The notes below the pieces were generated by a model. That model was not told the DNA's origin and did no database searches. It saw only the letters and a list, made by a program, of their open reading frames with translations. 64,000 nucleotides of DNA from Prochlorococcus sp. AG-402-M18 (lineage in GTDB: Bacteria; Cyanobacteriota; Cyanobacteriia; PCC-6307; Cyanobiaceae), in assembly GCA_003216595.1 (NCBI GenBank), contig QCIQ01000001.1, forward strand, positions 62,001 through 126,000. Direction: 5' to 3'. Numbering within the stretch: position 1 is the first letter of the stretch; every line of letters begins with the position of its first letter. Position numbers and translations under genes: made by a program. Of this stretch, positions 53,813-63,316 are shown one piece after another.

Positions 53813-54487
53813 TCAAGTACTTTTTTCACTTAATTTCATAAGAATCTCTTTTAGATGTTTATCCATTAGCTCTTCTTTTTCTTCTGCAGATAGTGAATTC
53901 AAAATTAACGAATTTTCTTTTTCGTTGGTTGTTAACATTGTAATTGAATCTTTTATTTCATTATCTACATAGCCAAGTGAATTTAGAATTAAATATATTT
54001 CATCTATATATTTAGAAAATTGATTAGGCTCTATCTCTTTTCTGTCGTAAGGAGTTTTTTCTTTACTATCTATAAATCTTTGAAGTTTGTTTCTTAGCTC
54101 AACTATTAATCTATCTGCGATGCGTTTACCTATCCCTTGGGTTTGTGTTAATAAATTAGATTCTTTATTTTCTATTGCATTAACTAGTTGAGTCACATCA
54201 AAGTCCTCTAACAATGCCATACCAATTTGTGGACCTATTCCATTTACACAATTGATTTCACGAAATAAATCTCTTTGATTAACCTCTATGAAACCATACA
54301 AACTTGTGCCATCTTCTCTATCTATTTGGTGAATCCATAACTCAATCTCATTGGAATCTTCTGCTTGATCTATTTGTGTTGGTAATAGTTGTATTTCATA
54401 ACCAACACCTCCAACATTTAGAACGACTCCTTTTTTGGAGGATATTTTCCAGGTATGAATTATTTCTCCTTTTAACCAGCTAATCAT
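53813..54487 (-). CDS. ruvA: Holliday junction DNA helicase subunit RuvA
   Basis: 224 residues: an OB-fold N-terminal domain (ISWLKGEIIHTWKIS, VGGVGYEIQL), two helix-hairpin-helix motifs (FREINCVNGIGPQIGMALL and LTQTQGIGKRIADRLIVEL), and a C-terminal domain for RuvB binding. Tetramers hold the four-way junction. Slightly longer than usual because of the linker, within family range. Confidence 0.95.
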   Translation of the reverse strand: MISWLKGEIIHTWKISSKKGVVLNVGGVGYEIQLLPTQIDQAEDSNEIELWIHQIDREDGTSLYGFIEVNQRDLFREINCVNGIGPQIGMALLEDFDVTQLVNAIENKESNLLTQTQGIGKRIADRLIVELRNKLQRFIDSKEKTPYDRKEIEPNQFSKYIDEIYLILNSLGYVDNEIKDSITMLTTNEKENSLILNSLSAEEKEELMDKHLKEILMKLSEKST

Positions 54488-54526
54488 TAATTTATTTTGA
54501 TTAAATTACTCAGAATAGAAATATAC

Positions 54527-54913
54527 TCAACCACCATCAATTTGACATCCAACCATTGACCCTCCTACTAGACCAGCAGGAATTGCCCACCAACGATCTT
54601 TCCCTCTAGATATTGCCGTGGCAAAGCCAGCACCTAAGATACCACCAGCAATTTTGCCTTCAGAGCAATCATTGTTATCAAATTCAATGTTTTTGTTAGT
54701 TGACCCATCACCTGGGCAAGGAACTTCTACCGTTTCCTCCCATTTTTTGACATATCCAGGATCATTTCTTGTCCCTGGAATATATTCTTCTCTGTATTCG
54801 TTTCTCGTACAAGTTCTACTTGATGAGTAACCGCGCTGATACTCATCTGCAAGAATGGATGTTGATCCAGTGCAAATAAGAACTAATGTAAAAATCAAAG
54901 ATTTGCAATTCAT
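54527..54913 (-). CDS. secreted glycine-zipper-like protein
   Basis: 128 residues: signal peptide MNCKSLIFTLVLICTGSTSILA, a polar part with a cysteine pair (SRTCTRNEYREEYIPGT and EVPCPGDG), then a C-terminal GKIAGGILGAGFATAISRGKDRWWAIPAGLVGGSMVGC resembling glycine-zipper segments of outer-membrane or periplasmic proteins. Its ATG overlaps the stop of the upstream permease (ATGA). Function unknown. Confidence 0.7.
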   Translation of the reverse strand: MNCKSLIFTLVLICTGSTSILADEYQRGYSSSRTCTRNEYREEYIPGTRNDPGYVKKWEETVEVPCPGDGSTNKNIEFDNNDCSEGKIAGGILGAGFATAISRGKDRWWAIPAGLVGGSMVGCQIDGG

Positions 54914-55818
54914 ATTTTTGCTTGTGATGTTTTGGATGCACTTATGCTAATAATAGTGGAAATAAGTACACAAAAACCACCTAAATAAATTGAACTTGTT
55001 ATTGTTTCATGGAATAACAACACTCCCCATATACTTGCAAAAATAACCTGTGAATAATTTAGGGAAGTTGCTTGTCCTGCTGGTAGTAGTCTTAAACCTT
55101 CTGTTATGCAGAGTTGACCGATCTGTGTAAAAATACCAATACCTATTATCCAGAACCAATCTGTTCCGACTGGTAATACAAAATCATTAATAATAAAAGG
55201 AATAGATAAAGGAATAGAAACCAAAGGAAAGTAGTAAATAATAACAAGAGGGTGCTCTTTTGAAGAAAGCTTTCTTACACATATATAAGCTAATGATGTC
55301 ATAAAGGCCCCTAATATTGCAATGAAAATAGCTAACATTGTCTCTTTAATATTACTGTTAGTTGTGAATTCTGGTTGACTAACTAAAAGAATTCCTACCC
55401 ATCCAATTATGATTGAATATACTATTCTTCTTAAAATTAATTCTTTTAAAATTATGTATGCACATATTACTGTAAATGTTGGATAAATGTATTGTATTAC
55501 TGTTGCTATTGCTATGGGTAATATTGTTAGGGCTTTGAAGATACAAAATAGTGCAGCTGTTCCAAATAAACCCCTAATAATTAATAACCTTTTCTGATTT
55601 CCCCACGGGTTGATTTTGTTTTTATATAAGAAAAATCTTGTTATTATTATACTTATTGTAGCCCTAGCAAAAACAAGTTCTGAAATAGGTATCCTATCTC
55701 CAATAGCCTTAACACAAACACTCATAAGGCTAAATGCTAATCCGCTTCCTATTAAAAATCTGATCCCTTTTAAATTTTTTTCTAAATTAAATTCATCTGT
55801 AAGTTTTTTTTCTCTCAA
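54910..55818 (-). CDS. EamA/DMT-family permease
   Basis: 302 residues, ten membrane spans in two EamA repeats: the first includes SGLAFSLMSVCVKAIG and KALTILPIAIATVIQYIYPTF, the second ILGAFMTSLAYICVRK and LRLLPAGQATSLNYSQVIFASIWG. Such permeases export amino acids or other metabolites. Translation is coupled to the downstream secreted protein. Divergent from dnaG, 48 bases apart. Confidence 0.88.
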   Translation of the reverse strand: MREKKLTDEFNLEKNLKGIRFLIGSGLAFSLMSVCVKAIGDRIPISELVFARATISIIITRFFLYKNKINPWGNQKRLLIIRGLFGTAALFCIFKALTILPIAIATVIQYIYPTFTVICAYIILKELILRRIVYSIIIGWVGILLVSQPEFTTNSNIKETMLAIFIAILGAFMTSLAYICVRKLSSKEHPLVIIYYFPLVSIPLSIPFIINDFVLPVGTDWFWIIGIGIFTQIGQLCITEGLRLLPAGQATSLNYSQVIFASIWGVLLFHETITSSIYLGGFCVLISTIISISASKTSQAKI

Positions 55819-55866
55819 TTTCTAAATCTCTTAACTAAATATTTAAATATCAATTAAAATTATCAT

Positions 55867-57894
55867 ATGACATCTGCTCGACTACATCCTAGGACAATTG
55901 AGTCTGTCAAAGAGCGTGTAGATATTGTTGATGTAGTTGCTGAGCACGTCGTATTAAAGAAAAAAGGTAAAGAATACGTAGGAATATGTCCTTTTCATGA
56001 TGATAGTAAACCTTCAATGTCAGTGATTCCTGGCAAGCAATTTTATTATTGTTTTTCATGTGGGGCTGGTGGAAATGCCATTAAATTTCTAATGGAGTTT
56101 CAGAGACAAAGTTTTAGTGATGTTGTTCTTGAACTGGCTAAGAAATATCAGGTTCCGATTGATACGGTTGAAGGACCTCAACAAGAAAGACTCAAGCAAC
56201 AGCTTTCACGTAGAGAGACTCTTTATCGTGTTTTAAAAATCGCTACTGGTTGGTTTAGAAATCAATTAAATTCTAAAGATGGAGAAAATGCTCTTAATTA
56301 TCTTAAGAATAAACGTAATTTAAGTGATGGTACTTTAATTAATTTTGAGCTTGGATTTGCACCAGATAATTGGGACTCATTACTCAAATATTTTGTAGAT
56401 ATAGAAAAAGTCAGCGTCGAAATCCTTGAATCGGCTGGATTGATTGTTCCCCGAAAGGGAGGTAATGGTTTCTATGACAGATTTCGCAATCGTATAATTG
56501 TTCCTATTCACGATAGGCAAAAAAGAGTTATCGGTTTCGGAGGAAGAAGTCTTGATGGCTCAGAACCTAAGTATTTAAATTCACCAGAGACTGAGATCTT
56601 TGAAAAGGGTAAAAATCTTTTTGGTTTAGATAAATCAACCCTTTCCATTAGGAAAAAAGATTATGCATTTGTAGTAGAAGGATATTTTGATGTGATGGCA
56701 CTTCATGATTCTGGTATTACAAATGTTGTCGCTTCTTTGGGTACAGCATTAAGTCGCAATCAGATCACGCTTCTCTCTCGTGCTACAGATAGTAAAAAGA
56801 TCCTTTTAAATTTTGACTCAGATAAAGCTGGTATTCGTGCTGCTAATAGAGCTATTAGTGAGGTGGAAAACCTTGCCATTCAGGGTCAGCTAGATTTAAG
56901 AGTCCTTCAATTACCTTCAGGTAAAGATCCAGATGAGTTCCTTAAGGATAATTCTCCATCCGAATATGAAGCATTAGCAGTAAAAGCACCACTTTGGATG
57001 GATTGGCAAATTGATCAATCTTTGAAGGATTTAGATATAAGTAAATCTGATCAATTTCAGGAAGCAGTTAGCAACTTAGTAAGTCTTCTTGGTAAGTTAC
57101 CACAAACGGCAATAAGAACTCATTATTTGCAGAAGGTTGCTCAACGTCTTAGTGGAGGTCAAGGTAGATTCGCCCTACAACTAGAGGAAGATTTACGTAA
57201 TCAAATTAGTGGTCAAAGATGGCACGGTCGCTCTAAAAAAATTGATAAACCTCAAGAAATTAGTCTTAGAGAAAGAAGTGAGGCAGATATACTTTTTACT
57301 TATATTCACTGCCCTAATTATAGATCTTTTATTCGTTATGAACTTCGCCTAAGGGACTTAGATGACTTTGCAATTAATCATCACCGTGCAATATGGTCTA
57401 CTATAAGTAACATTGAAGAAGATAAGTTTGGTCCTGAAGTCGTTGAGAAGATTAATCGTTTTAGTGATTCAAACAATATTTTAGCTGATGTTGATTTAAT
57501 TAAATACTTGTTAGATAACTTTCTAGCCAATGATAATGAACACATTACTAAACTCACCCCTTTACTAGAGGCTAATGAACTCCGTCTGGCAACATTGAGT
57601 GACCCCGAGTCGCTTATTCGTGGAGCTCTAGCTGCTCTTGAAAAGCAAAAATCTTTAAAACGTTGTAGACATCTAATTGAAGCATGGAGTACTCAACGAT
57701 TACAGACTCTTGAAAACTGTATTGCCTCTCTTATTGTTCAAGAACATTCAGAGCCTACTGATTCATCTGATATGGAACAGAGAGTTATTAAAATGTTTGA
57801 AGACTTAAATAATGATGCTATAAATTTTCAGCAACTTTATTATGCAGAGCGGAAACATATATTAAATTTAGATCAACAGAGATGTTATAAATAG
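55867..57894 (+). CDS. dnaG: DNA primase
   Basis: 675 residues. The CHC2 zinc-binding domain reads CPFHDDSKPSMSV, then YCFSCGAGGNAI (C-x2-H, C-x2-C). The Toprim catalytic centre is VVEGYFDVMAL with LNFDSDKAGIRAA. The C-terminal helicase-binding part is divergent, as usual. Synthesises primers for replication. Full length. Confidence 0.96.
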   Translation: MTSARLHPRTIESVKERVDIVDVVAEHVVLKKKGKEYVGICPFHDDSKPSMSVIPGKQFYYCFSCGAGGNAIKFLMEFQRQSFSDVVLELAKKYQVPIDTVEGPQQERLKQQLSRRETLYRVLKIATGWFRNQLNSKDGENALNYLKNKRNLSDGTLINFELGFAPDNWDSLLKYFVDIEKVSVEILESAGLIVPRKGGNGFYDRFRNRIIVPIHDRQKRVIGFGGRSLDGSEPKYLNSPETEIFEKGKNLFGLDKSTLSIRKKDYAFVVEGYFDVMALHDSGITNVVASLGTALSRNQITLLSRATDSKKILLNFDSDKAGIRAANRAISEVENLAIQGQLDLRVLQLPSGKDPDEFLKDNSPSEYEALAVKAPLWMDWQIDQSLKDLDISKSDQFQEAVSNLVSLLGKLPQTAIRTHYLQKVAQRLSGGQGRFALQLEEDLRNQISGQRWHGRSKKIDKPQEISLRERSEADILFTYIHCPNYRSFIRYELRLRDLDDFAINHHRAIWSTISNIEEDKFGPEVVEKINRFSDSNNILADVDLIKYLLDNFLANDNEHITKLTPLLEANELRLATLSDPESLIRGALAALEKQKSLKRCRHLIEAWSTQRLQTLENCIASLIVQEHSEPTDSSDMEQRVIKMFEDLNNDAINFQQLYYAERKHILNLDQQRCYK

Positions 57895-57912
57895 TATTTT
57901 ATAGTTTATTTA

Positions 57913-58215
57913 TTGATGAAAAATACCTCCCGTATTAATTTGGAAAAATGTTCTTTATCTAATAAACTTTGGCCAGATTTTATCAATAAAATTGGACTTG
58001 TAAATGCAAATTTAGCCGTACGACAATCTCTCGATCTACAGAGAATGCAAGGATCTAATACAACTCTACCTGTCCTTATATTTGAAACTTGTGGAACTGC
58101 TCTAGTGGATTCCCATGCAGTTAAGACCTATGTTGGTCTTTCATACATAGATCAAGGAATGGTTTTAATTTTCAGTAGTAAACTAAACGCTATTCAATTA
58201 CTTAAAGACAATTAA
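57913..58215 (+). CDS. hypothetical protein, 100 residues
   Basis: A soluble alpha/beta protein with WPDFINKIGLVNANLAVRQSLDLQRMQG, a central strand TTLPVLIFETCGTALVDSHAVKTYV and a last strand GMVLIFSS. No motif recognised. It starts 18 bases after dnaG and is likely cotranscribed. Confidence 0.65.
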   Translation: MMKNTSRINLEKCSLSNKLWPDFINKIGLVNANLAVRQSLDLQRMQGSNTTLPVLIFETCGTALVDSHAVKTYVGLSYIDQGMVLIFSSKLNAIQLLKDN

Positions 58216-58228
58216 TATTACCTAATTT

Positions 58229-58687
58229 TTATAGACAATATTTTCTCAATTCATTCTTTATTAATCTTGGTTTATCTTCTAATATATATGCTTGTCTTTC
58301 TTTTTCTTCTTCTCCTGAGATTCTTATAGATCCTTTCAATGCATTAATCTTCGATGGGTTCATTGATAGTTTTCTATCTATTTTTAATAATCTTCCATTA
58401 TTGCATTCTTGAGCGACATGAACAGCCTCATGTCTTAAAGCCTTTTTTATATGTAAGGCTGTCCTGTCATAACTATTCTTATTTTTATTTCTAAGTAATG
58501 TATAGCCCTCTCTCTTCTTTGCGTTACTTGTACAAATGATAATTTCTTTTTCTTTTCTATCTAAAAAGCCTACATATTTTTCACTTAATAAACATAGTTT
58601 TGTATCTTCTGCTGTTTTATATCCTGCCTTTTCAACCATCTGTATGATTTCTACTTCTATTTTATTTAGAAATTCTATGAACTCCAT
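58229..58687 (-). CDS. putative HExxH zinc metallopeptidase-like protein
   Basis: 152 residues. The segment ALRHEAVHVAQECNNGR contains HEAVH (residues 86-90), the zincin HExxH motif in the usual hydrophobic helix, and KERQAY near residues 128-133 offers the third ligand glutamate (E129). No known peptidase family fits over its whole length. It lies downstream of umuC, 98 bases away on the same strand, and may be part of the SOS transcript. Confidence 0.65.
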   Translation of the reverse strand: MEFIEFLNKIEVEIIQMVEKAGYKTAEDTKLCLLSEKYVGFLDRKEKEIIICTSNAKKREGYTLLRNKNKNSYDRTALHIKKALRHEAVHVAQECNNGRLLKIDRKLSMNPSKINALKGSIRISGEEEKERQAYILEDKPRLIKNELRKYCL

Positions 58688-58785
58688 TATTTTTTCATTT
58701 TCACGATTATTATTTATTTAAACATATCATAATAATCTATTTCTATCTTAATATGTAGCATAATTGTTAAATATTATACTAACTT

Positions 58786-60063
58786 CTAAATAGCATATAT
58801 AGTTGGAATATTTTCTATATTTGTTGTCTTTGTACTAGATAGTTTTTTTCTTCTCGGTTCCCATTCTTTATCAATCATTGATGATCCCCAATTTATTGTA
58901 TCTATACCATTTTTCAAATTAATATTATCTATTACATTATCTAGTCTCTTTAGATATAAGTCTTTTTGAATATTTTTTGTATCAAATATTAGTTTTTGTT
59001 TATATTTGTTGCTTTGAAGTTTATGCAATGTAACACCAGCCTTTATAAATTTCTTATAAGGTTTAAAAATTTCTTTTGTTAGCAATAAACTTTTTTCAAT
59101 CATGATTTTTGAGTTAGATGTTGGAACGCTTATTTTTCCTGTTGCTTCACTTCTAAAAAAATCTTTTGAATGAGTATTTGTATTCGTAAAAACTGTAATA
59201 GCTGATGATAATTGATTGTATTTTCTCAACTTAGCACTTGCGGTTAAAACATATTTAATGATTGCTTGGCTCAAATCTTCTAGGCTATCAATGGGATATG
59301 CAAAACTCCTGCTTACGCAAATTTCTTTTCGATCTGGTGAGGTCTCTTGTATAGGGATACAGAGGTTTCCTTTTAATTCATTTTGAATGCGTAGACCAAC
59401 TACACCATACTTCCCATTGATTTGTTCGCTTGACATATCTCTAAATTCTCGTGCATTTGTTATCCCTTTACTTTTTAGCCATATCGACATCCTTTTTCCT
59501 ATACCCCAAACTTTATCTACTTTAATTTGATTAAGATAATGATCTTTATTTTGAATAATACCTATATCAAATATACCTGAATTATTTTTTATTTTTTTCG
59601 CTAGATGATTAGAAATCTTTGATAGGACTTTTGTCTCACCAATACCGATAGATATTGGTATTCCTATGTTTTGATAAACTAAAGCTCTTAAATCTTTTCC
59701 CCATTGATATAAGCACTTTCCTTTTGGACGTTTTATAGTTCCAAATGCTTCATCTATAGAGTAAATTTCTAGGTTTTCACAATTTCTTCTTAGTAGCTGC
59801 ATTAATCGATTACTTATATCACCGTAAAGCTCGTAATTTGAACTTCTCACTTCTATATTTAATTGAGTCAACTTATTCTTTAATTTGAAATATGGCTGCC
59901 CCATAGGAATTCCCATTTTTCTAGCCTCTGAATTGCGAGCTATTATGCATCCATCATTATTCGAAAGTACAACTAAGCCTTTTCCTTTTATGGAGGGATC
60001 TATCATTTGTTCACAAGATGCATAAAAATTGTTCCCATCAATTTGAAGTATTACTTTAGACAT
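58786..60063 (-). CDS. umuC: Y-family DNA polymerase V catalytic subunit
   Basis: 425 residues, translesion polymerase. QIDGNNFYASCEQM (first metal aspartate), the LSNNDGCIIARNSEARKMGIPMG block, YSIDEAFG (second acidic pair) and a KVWGIGKRM helix-hairpin-helix are all present. C-terminal domain is UmuC-type rather than DinB. It starts 2 bases after umuD. Works with RecA-processed UmuD. Confidence 0.94.
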   Translation of the reverse strand: MSKVILQIDGNNFYASCEQMIDPSIKGKGLVVLSNNDGCIIARNSEARKMGIPMGQPYFKLKNKLTQLNIEVRSSNYELYGDISNRLMQLLRRNCENLEIYSIDEAFGTIKRPKGKCLYQWGKDLRALVYQNIGIPISIGIGETKVLSKISNHLAKKIKNNSGIFDIGIIQNKDHYLNQIKVDKVWGIGKRMSIWLKSKGITNAREFRDMSSEQINGKYGVVGLRIQNELKGNLCIPIQETSPDRKEICVSRSFAYPIDSLEDLSQAIIKYVLTASAKLRKYNQLSSAITVFTNTNTHSKDFFRSEATGKISVPTSNSKIMIEKSLLLTKEIFKPYKKFIKAGVTLHKLQSNKYKQKLIFDTKNIQKDLYLKRLDNVIDNINLKNGIDTINWGSSMIDKEWEPRRKKLSSTKTTNIENIPTIYAI

Positions 60064-60065
60064 AA

Positions 60066-60512
60066 TTAGACTGTTTGTTTTTGTAGTTCATGTATCGAAT
60101 AAATCGCGACTCCCCATATTTGTATATCTATATATTCATATAAGTTTATTGCTGGATAATTTTCTTTATCTGCCTTTAGATAATAATTATCTTGCTTTTT
60201 TATAAGTCTTTTCAAGGTGAATTCTCCATCCAAGAGAGCAACTACAATATGTCCAGGATTTGGGTTGATACTGCGATCTATTATTAATAAATCATTATTA
60301 TAAATTCCTGCGTTATTCATTGAATTACCGCTTACACGTAGAAAGAATGTACTTATTGGATTTTTGATTAAGTATTTATTTAGATCGATACCGAGCTCTA
60401 TGTAGTCTTCCGCAGGAGAAGGAAATCCTGCAGAAATACTTTCTTTTACTAATGGAATTAATAGTGTCGAGGAACCTTCCTTTGAGGAAGCGTAATTGCT
60501 ATTTGAATCCAT
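60066..60512 (-). CDS. umuD: UmuD self-cleaving translesion subunit
   Basis: About 148 residues, S24 peptidase relative of LexA. The cleavage site is in SAGFPSP (Ala-Gly), the catalytic serine in SGNSMNNAGI and the lysine in FTLKRL. The start at 60512 (MDSNSN) is preferred: the longer frame to 60545 would begin inside the SOS-box-like site and -10 element. UmuD is cleaved on RecA filaments after DNA damage to activate UmuC. Confidence 0.93.
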   Translation of the reverse strand: MDSNSNYASSKEGSSTLLIPLVKESISAGFPSPAEDYIELGIDLNKYLIKNPISTFFLRVSGNSMNNAGIYNNDLLIIDRSINPNPGHIVVALLDGEFTLKRLIKKQDNYYLKADKENYPAINLYEYIDIQIWGVAIYSIHELQKQTV

Positions 60513-60533
60513 AGATAGTGACCAACACAATCT

Positions 60534-60553
60534 ATTATAGTACAAATGAACTA
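60534..60553 (-). promoter_or_regulatory. umuDC promoter with LexA/SOS-like box
   Basis: On the minus strand TATAAT (60539-60534) follows TAGTTCATTTGTACTA (60553-60538). Read on the plus strand, AGTACAAATGAACT matches the cyanobacterial SOS consensus RGTACNNNDGTWCB except at one position. The box overlaps the -10 region and ends 26 bases before the umuD start, well placed for repression by LexA. Confidence 0.7.
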
Positions 60554-60578
60554 TCTTCTGTTTTCACGCGCGTGTGTG

Positions 60579-61016
60579 TTAATCCTTGTGGTAAGGACCT
60601 CCTTGGATAATGGTATTTGCACGGTAGAGTTGTTCTATTAGTAGAAGACGGGCTATTTCATGCGGAAAAGTTAAAGGTGAGAGACTTAGTTGCCAAGAGG
60701 CGGAATTATTGAGGGAATGAGGAAGGCCCGAAGCACCTCCAATAACAAAAGTAATATTTTGATTGTGAGAATTTAGAAGTTTTGTTGCTAGCTGCTTTGA
60801 TGTGAAGGATTGACCATTTTCATTAAGAGTTACGAGCGTTTGATTTTTGGTGATAATTTCTTTGATCGCATATTGTTCTTTTATTTGTGTGCTGTCTTTT
60901 ATTTCTTTAACTTCTAAGCCAGGTAATCTTTTTAAGTACATTTCTATACCTTCCTGAATCCACTTTTTTTTTATTTTTCCAATTGCAATGATTTTGTAGT
61001 GTGCAATATTAAGCAT
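60579..61016 (-). CDS. rlmH: 23S rRNA pseudouridine-1915 N3-methyltransferase
   Basis: 145 residues, SPOUT fold. The SAM-knot segments are ITFVIGGASGLPHSL and LSPLTFPHEIARLLLIEQLYRANTIIQGGPYHK. The last motif, IQGGPYHKD at the C-terminus, is a hallmark of RlmH. Acts on the assembled 70S ribosome. Located 14 bases downstream of the next upstream gene on the same strand. Confidence 0.95.
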   Translation of the reverse strand: MLNIAHYKIIAIGKIKKKWIQEGIEMYLKRLPGLEVKEIKDSTQIKEQYAIKEIITKNQTLVTLNENGQSFTSKQLATKLLNSHNQNITFVIGGASGLPHSLNNSASWQLSLSPLTFPHEIARLLLIEQLYRANTIIQGGPYHKD

Positions 61017-61030
61017 AAAGTAATATTTCT

Positions 61031-61396
61031 TTAATCGATATCATCTTCAAGGAGAAATTGTTGAAATTGTGTATAAAGGTTTAGTGAGTCTTCAATCGAA
61101 AGATCATTAGAATTTTTATTAATATATGGATCTGAATTGGAAGGAATTTTTACATTATTTGATTCAAGCTTTTTAAGTCTTTCTAATAAATGAGGGGGGA
61201 CGTTTCCATCTGGACTAATTTCCATCAACTCTCGAAAAAGTTGTTCAGGGTTAGTTTCGATTTCAACTGGGTGTAAATTTTGTTTTTTTGCTTCTTTTTG
61301 ATTTTGTAATTTATTTGCTTGAGGTTTCGATATTTCTTTAGGAAGTTTGCGTCCTAGCTCTTTTAAACGTTCAAGGCTATGGCTATCAAAGGTCAT
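61031..61396 (-). CDS. hypothetical protein, 121 residues
   Basis: A hydrophilic protein with short helical segments (SLERLKELGRKLPKEIS, VPPHLLERLKKLE, EDSLNLYTQFQQFLLEDDID) and lysine/asparagine-rich linkers. It is partly disordered, with a repeated pattern of leucine-rich helix pairs. No family recognised. Upstream of rlmH in an apparent operon, divergent from rsmA. Confidence 0.65.
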   Translation of the reverse strand: MTFDSHSLERLKELGRKLPKEISKPQANKLQNQKEAKKQNLHPVEIETNPEQLFRELMEISPDGNVPPHLLERLKKLESNNVKIPSNSDPYINKNSNDLSIEDSLNLYTQFQQFLLEDDID

Positions 61397-61506
61397 TTTA
61401 GAAATGTATATTGATTGAAGATCTTCTTGTGAGTATATTTTAAATAATTTATTTTTTTTTGAGTGAAATATGTGATCGTTTCTAATGTGGTTTGGAGATT
61501 GTGCGT

Positions 61507-62379
61507 ATGGGTGATGACACTTTGAATAATTTTAGGCATATTCCTCGAAAACGCTTTGGACAGCATTGGTTGAAAGATCAGGGCGTCTTGGATCAAATAG
61601 TTAAGTCTGCGGAATTGAATCTTGAAGATTGCGTATTAGAAATTGGTCCAGGTAAAGGTGCTTTAACTGAAAAATTAATCGAGTCCCAAGCAAGATTCAT
61701 CCAAGCAGTTGAGCTAGATAGAGATTTAGTCGTTGGTTTAAAAAAACGTTTTAGTCATCAAAATAAATTTAGTTTGAGAGAAGGAGACATTCTATCTGCC
61801 CCACTGGTAGCTGAAAATGGACTCACTATCAACAAAGTTGTAGCTAATATTCCTTACAACATCACGGGCCCACTATTAAAAAGATTAATTGGTGACTTAA
61901 GAAAAGCACCTGAAAATAGTTTTCAAACTTTAGTTTTATTGATGCAGAAAGAAGTTGCACAAAGACTTGTGGCTTTACCTGGAACTAGTAATTTTAGTGC
62001 TTTAAGTGTACGGATTCAGCTTCTAGCAAAATGTAAGGACGTATGCGATGTGCCTTCTAAATGTTTTCAACCCGCACCTAAGGTAGATTCCAAAGTAGTC
62101 ATTATTGAGCCCTTTGTATCTAATGAGCCAGGATTTTATGTAATAGGTAATTTATTAGAGAAACTTTTAAAACATGCTTTTGCTGGTAGAAGAAAGAAGT
62201 TACGAAACACGATTGGAAGTTTTGTTACTTCCAACGATCAAATAAAGGAATTTTTCGCCTACAGAGGTATTAGTCTTGATCAAAGACCACAGGAAATTTC
62301 ACCTTCCAATTGGTTCGCCTTGGCAAAAGCTTTAAAAGAAACTTGTGTTATCGAAAATGGTCCCTTCCAAAGCAAATAA
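61507..62379 (+). CDS. rsmA: 16S rRNA dimethyladenosine transferase
   Basis: About 290 residues. KRFGQHWLKD, the SAM motif LEIGPGKGALTEKL and the catalytic NIPYNITGPLL are all present, with FQPAPKVDSKVV in the C-terminal part. Dimethylates A1518 and A1519, a late quality check of the small subunit. I chose ATG 61507; a TTG at 61492 adds five residues. The 3' end overlaps ispE by 23 bases. Confidence 0.96.
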   Translation: MGDDTLNNFRHIPRKRFGQHWLKDQGVLDQIVKSAELNLEDCVLEIGPGKGALTEKLIESQARFIQAVELDRDLVVGLKKRFSHQNKFSLREGDILSAPLVAENGLTINKVVANIPYNITGPLLKRLIGDLRKAPENSFQTLVLLMQKEVAQRLVALPGTSNFSALSVRIQLLAKCKDVCDVPSKCFQPAPKVDSKVVIIEPFVSNEPGFYVIGNLLEKLLKHAFAGRRKKLRNTIGSFVTSNDQIKEFFAYRGISLDQRPQEISPSNWFALAKALKETCVIENGPFQSK

Positions 62380-63316
62380 AGATTTTCTTATTGCAGAAGC
62401 ACATGCAAAAATTAATCTACATTTAGAGGTTTTAGGTATTAGGACCGATGGCTTTCATGAATTAGCAATGGTCATGCAAAGTATTAGTTTAAGTGATCAA
62501 TTGAAGATGATAGAAAGTTCAGATAATAATATTACACTTAAATCTAATAATAAAGAGATTAGTAATGGTGAAGATAATCTCATAATAAGAGCTGCACATC
62601 TGTTGAGAAATAAAGTAGGAAATAAACAATTAGGTGTTGATATTGAACTAAAAAAAAATATCCCTATTGGGGCAGGATTGGCTGGTGGATCTACAGATGC
62701 AGCCGCAACATTTGTTGGATTGAATAAACTCTGGAAGTTAAATCTTAAGATTGAGGAATTAGAGAACTTATCAAAAGAAATAGGTTCAGATATACCTTTT
62801 TGTATATCAGGTGGTAGGCAGATATGTTTTGGTAGAGGTGAAATTTTAGAAAAATTAAAATATGATCGGTTTGACTTGGGTCTTATTTTGGTAAAAGACC
62901 CGTTAATACAAGTTTCTACTCCAGTTGCATACAAAACTTATAAAGAACAATATGGTGATAGCTATCTTGAAGATGATTGTGATTTTGAAATCAAGAGAAA
63001 CTTCATCAGATCTAATGACTGGTCTGATCAGTCGCTATTCGATAATCGTAAAGAAATAATAAATGATTTACAAAAAATCGTTCGCCCTATGACACCAGAG
63101 GTTGAAAAGTCATTAAATATATTGTCTCGTTTACCTTATTCCCGACTCGTTTCAATGAGTGGTTCTGGACCTAGTTGTTTTGCCTTGTTTCAAAATTATG
63201 ACCAAGCAAATAAAGTATTAAAAGAACATGTTAATGAATTTGAAAGGGCTGGTTTATCAGCTTGGGCATGTTCAATGATGTCTCATGGAGTTGAATTAAG
63301 AAATGAATTCACCTAG
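62357..63316 (+). CDS. ispE: 4-diphosphocytidyl-2-C-methyl-D-erythritol kinase
   Basis: GHMP kinase of the plastid/bacterial MEP isoprenoid pathway, about 320 residues. AEAHAKINLHLEVLG near the N-terminus, PIGAGLAGGSTDAAA (ATP loop) and SMSGSGPSCFALF match the family. Start ATG 62357 lies inside rsmA. The stop region overlaps the next gene by 14 bases, so three to four genes here are translated in close sequence. Confidence 0.95.
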   Translation: MVPSKANKDFLIAEAHAKINLHLEVLGIRTDGFHELAMVMQSISLSDQLKMIESSDNNITLKSNNKEISNGEDNLIIRAAHLLRNKVGNKQLGVDIELKKNIPIGAGLAGGSTDAAATFVGLNKLWKLNLKIEELENLSKEIGSDIPFCISGGRQICFGRGEILEKLKYDRFDLGLILVKDPLIQVSTPVAYKTYKEQYGDSYLEDDCDFEIKRNFIRSNDWSDQSLFDNRKEIINDLQKIVRPMTPEVEKSLNILSRLPYSRLVSMSGSGPSCFALFQNYDQANKVLKEHVNEFERAGLSAWACSMMSHGVELRNEFT

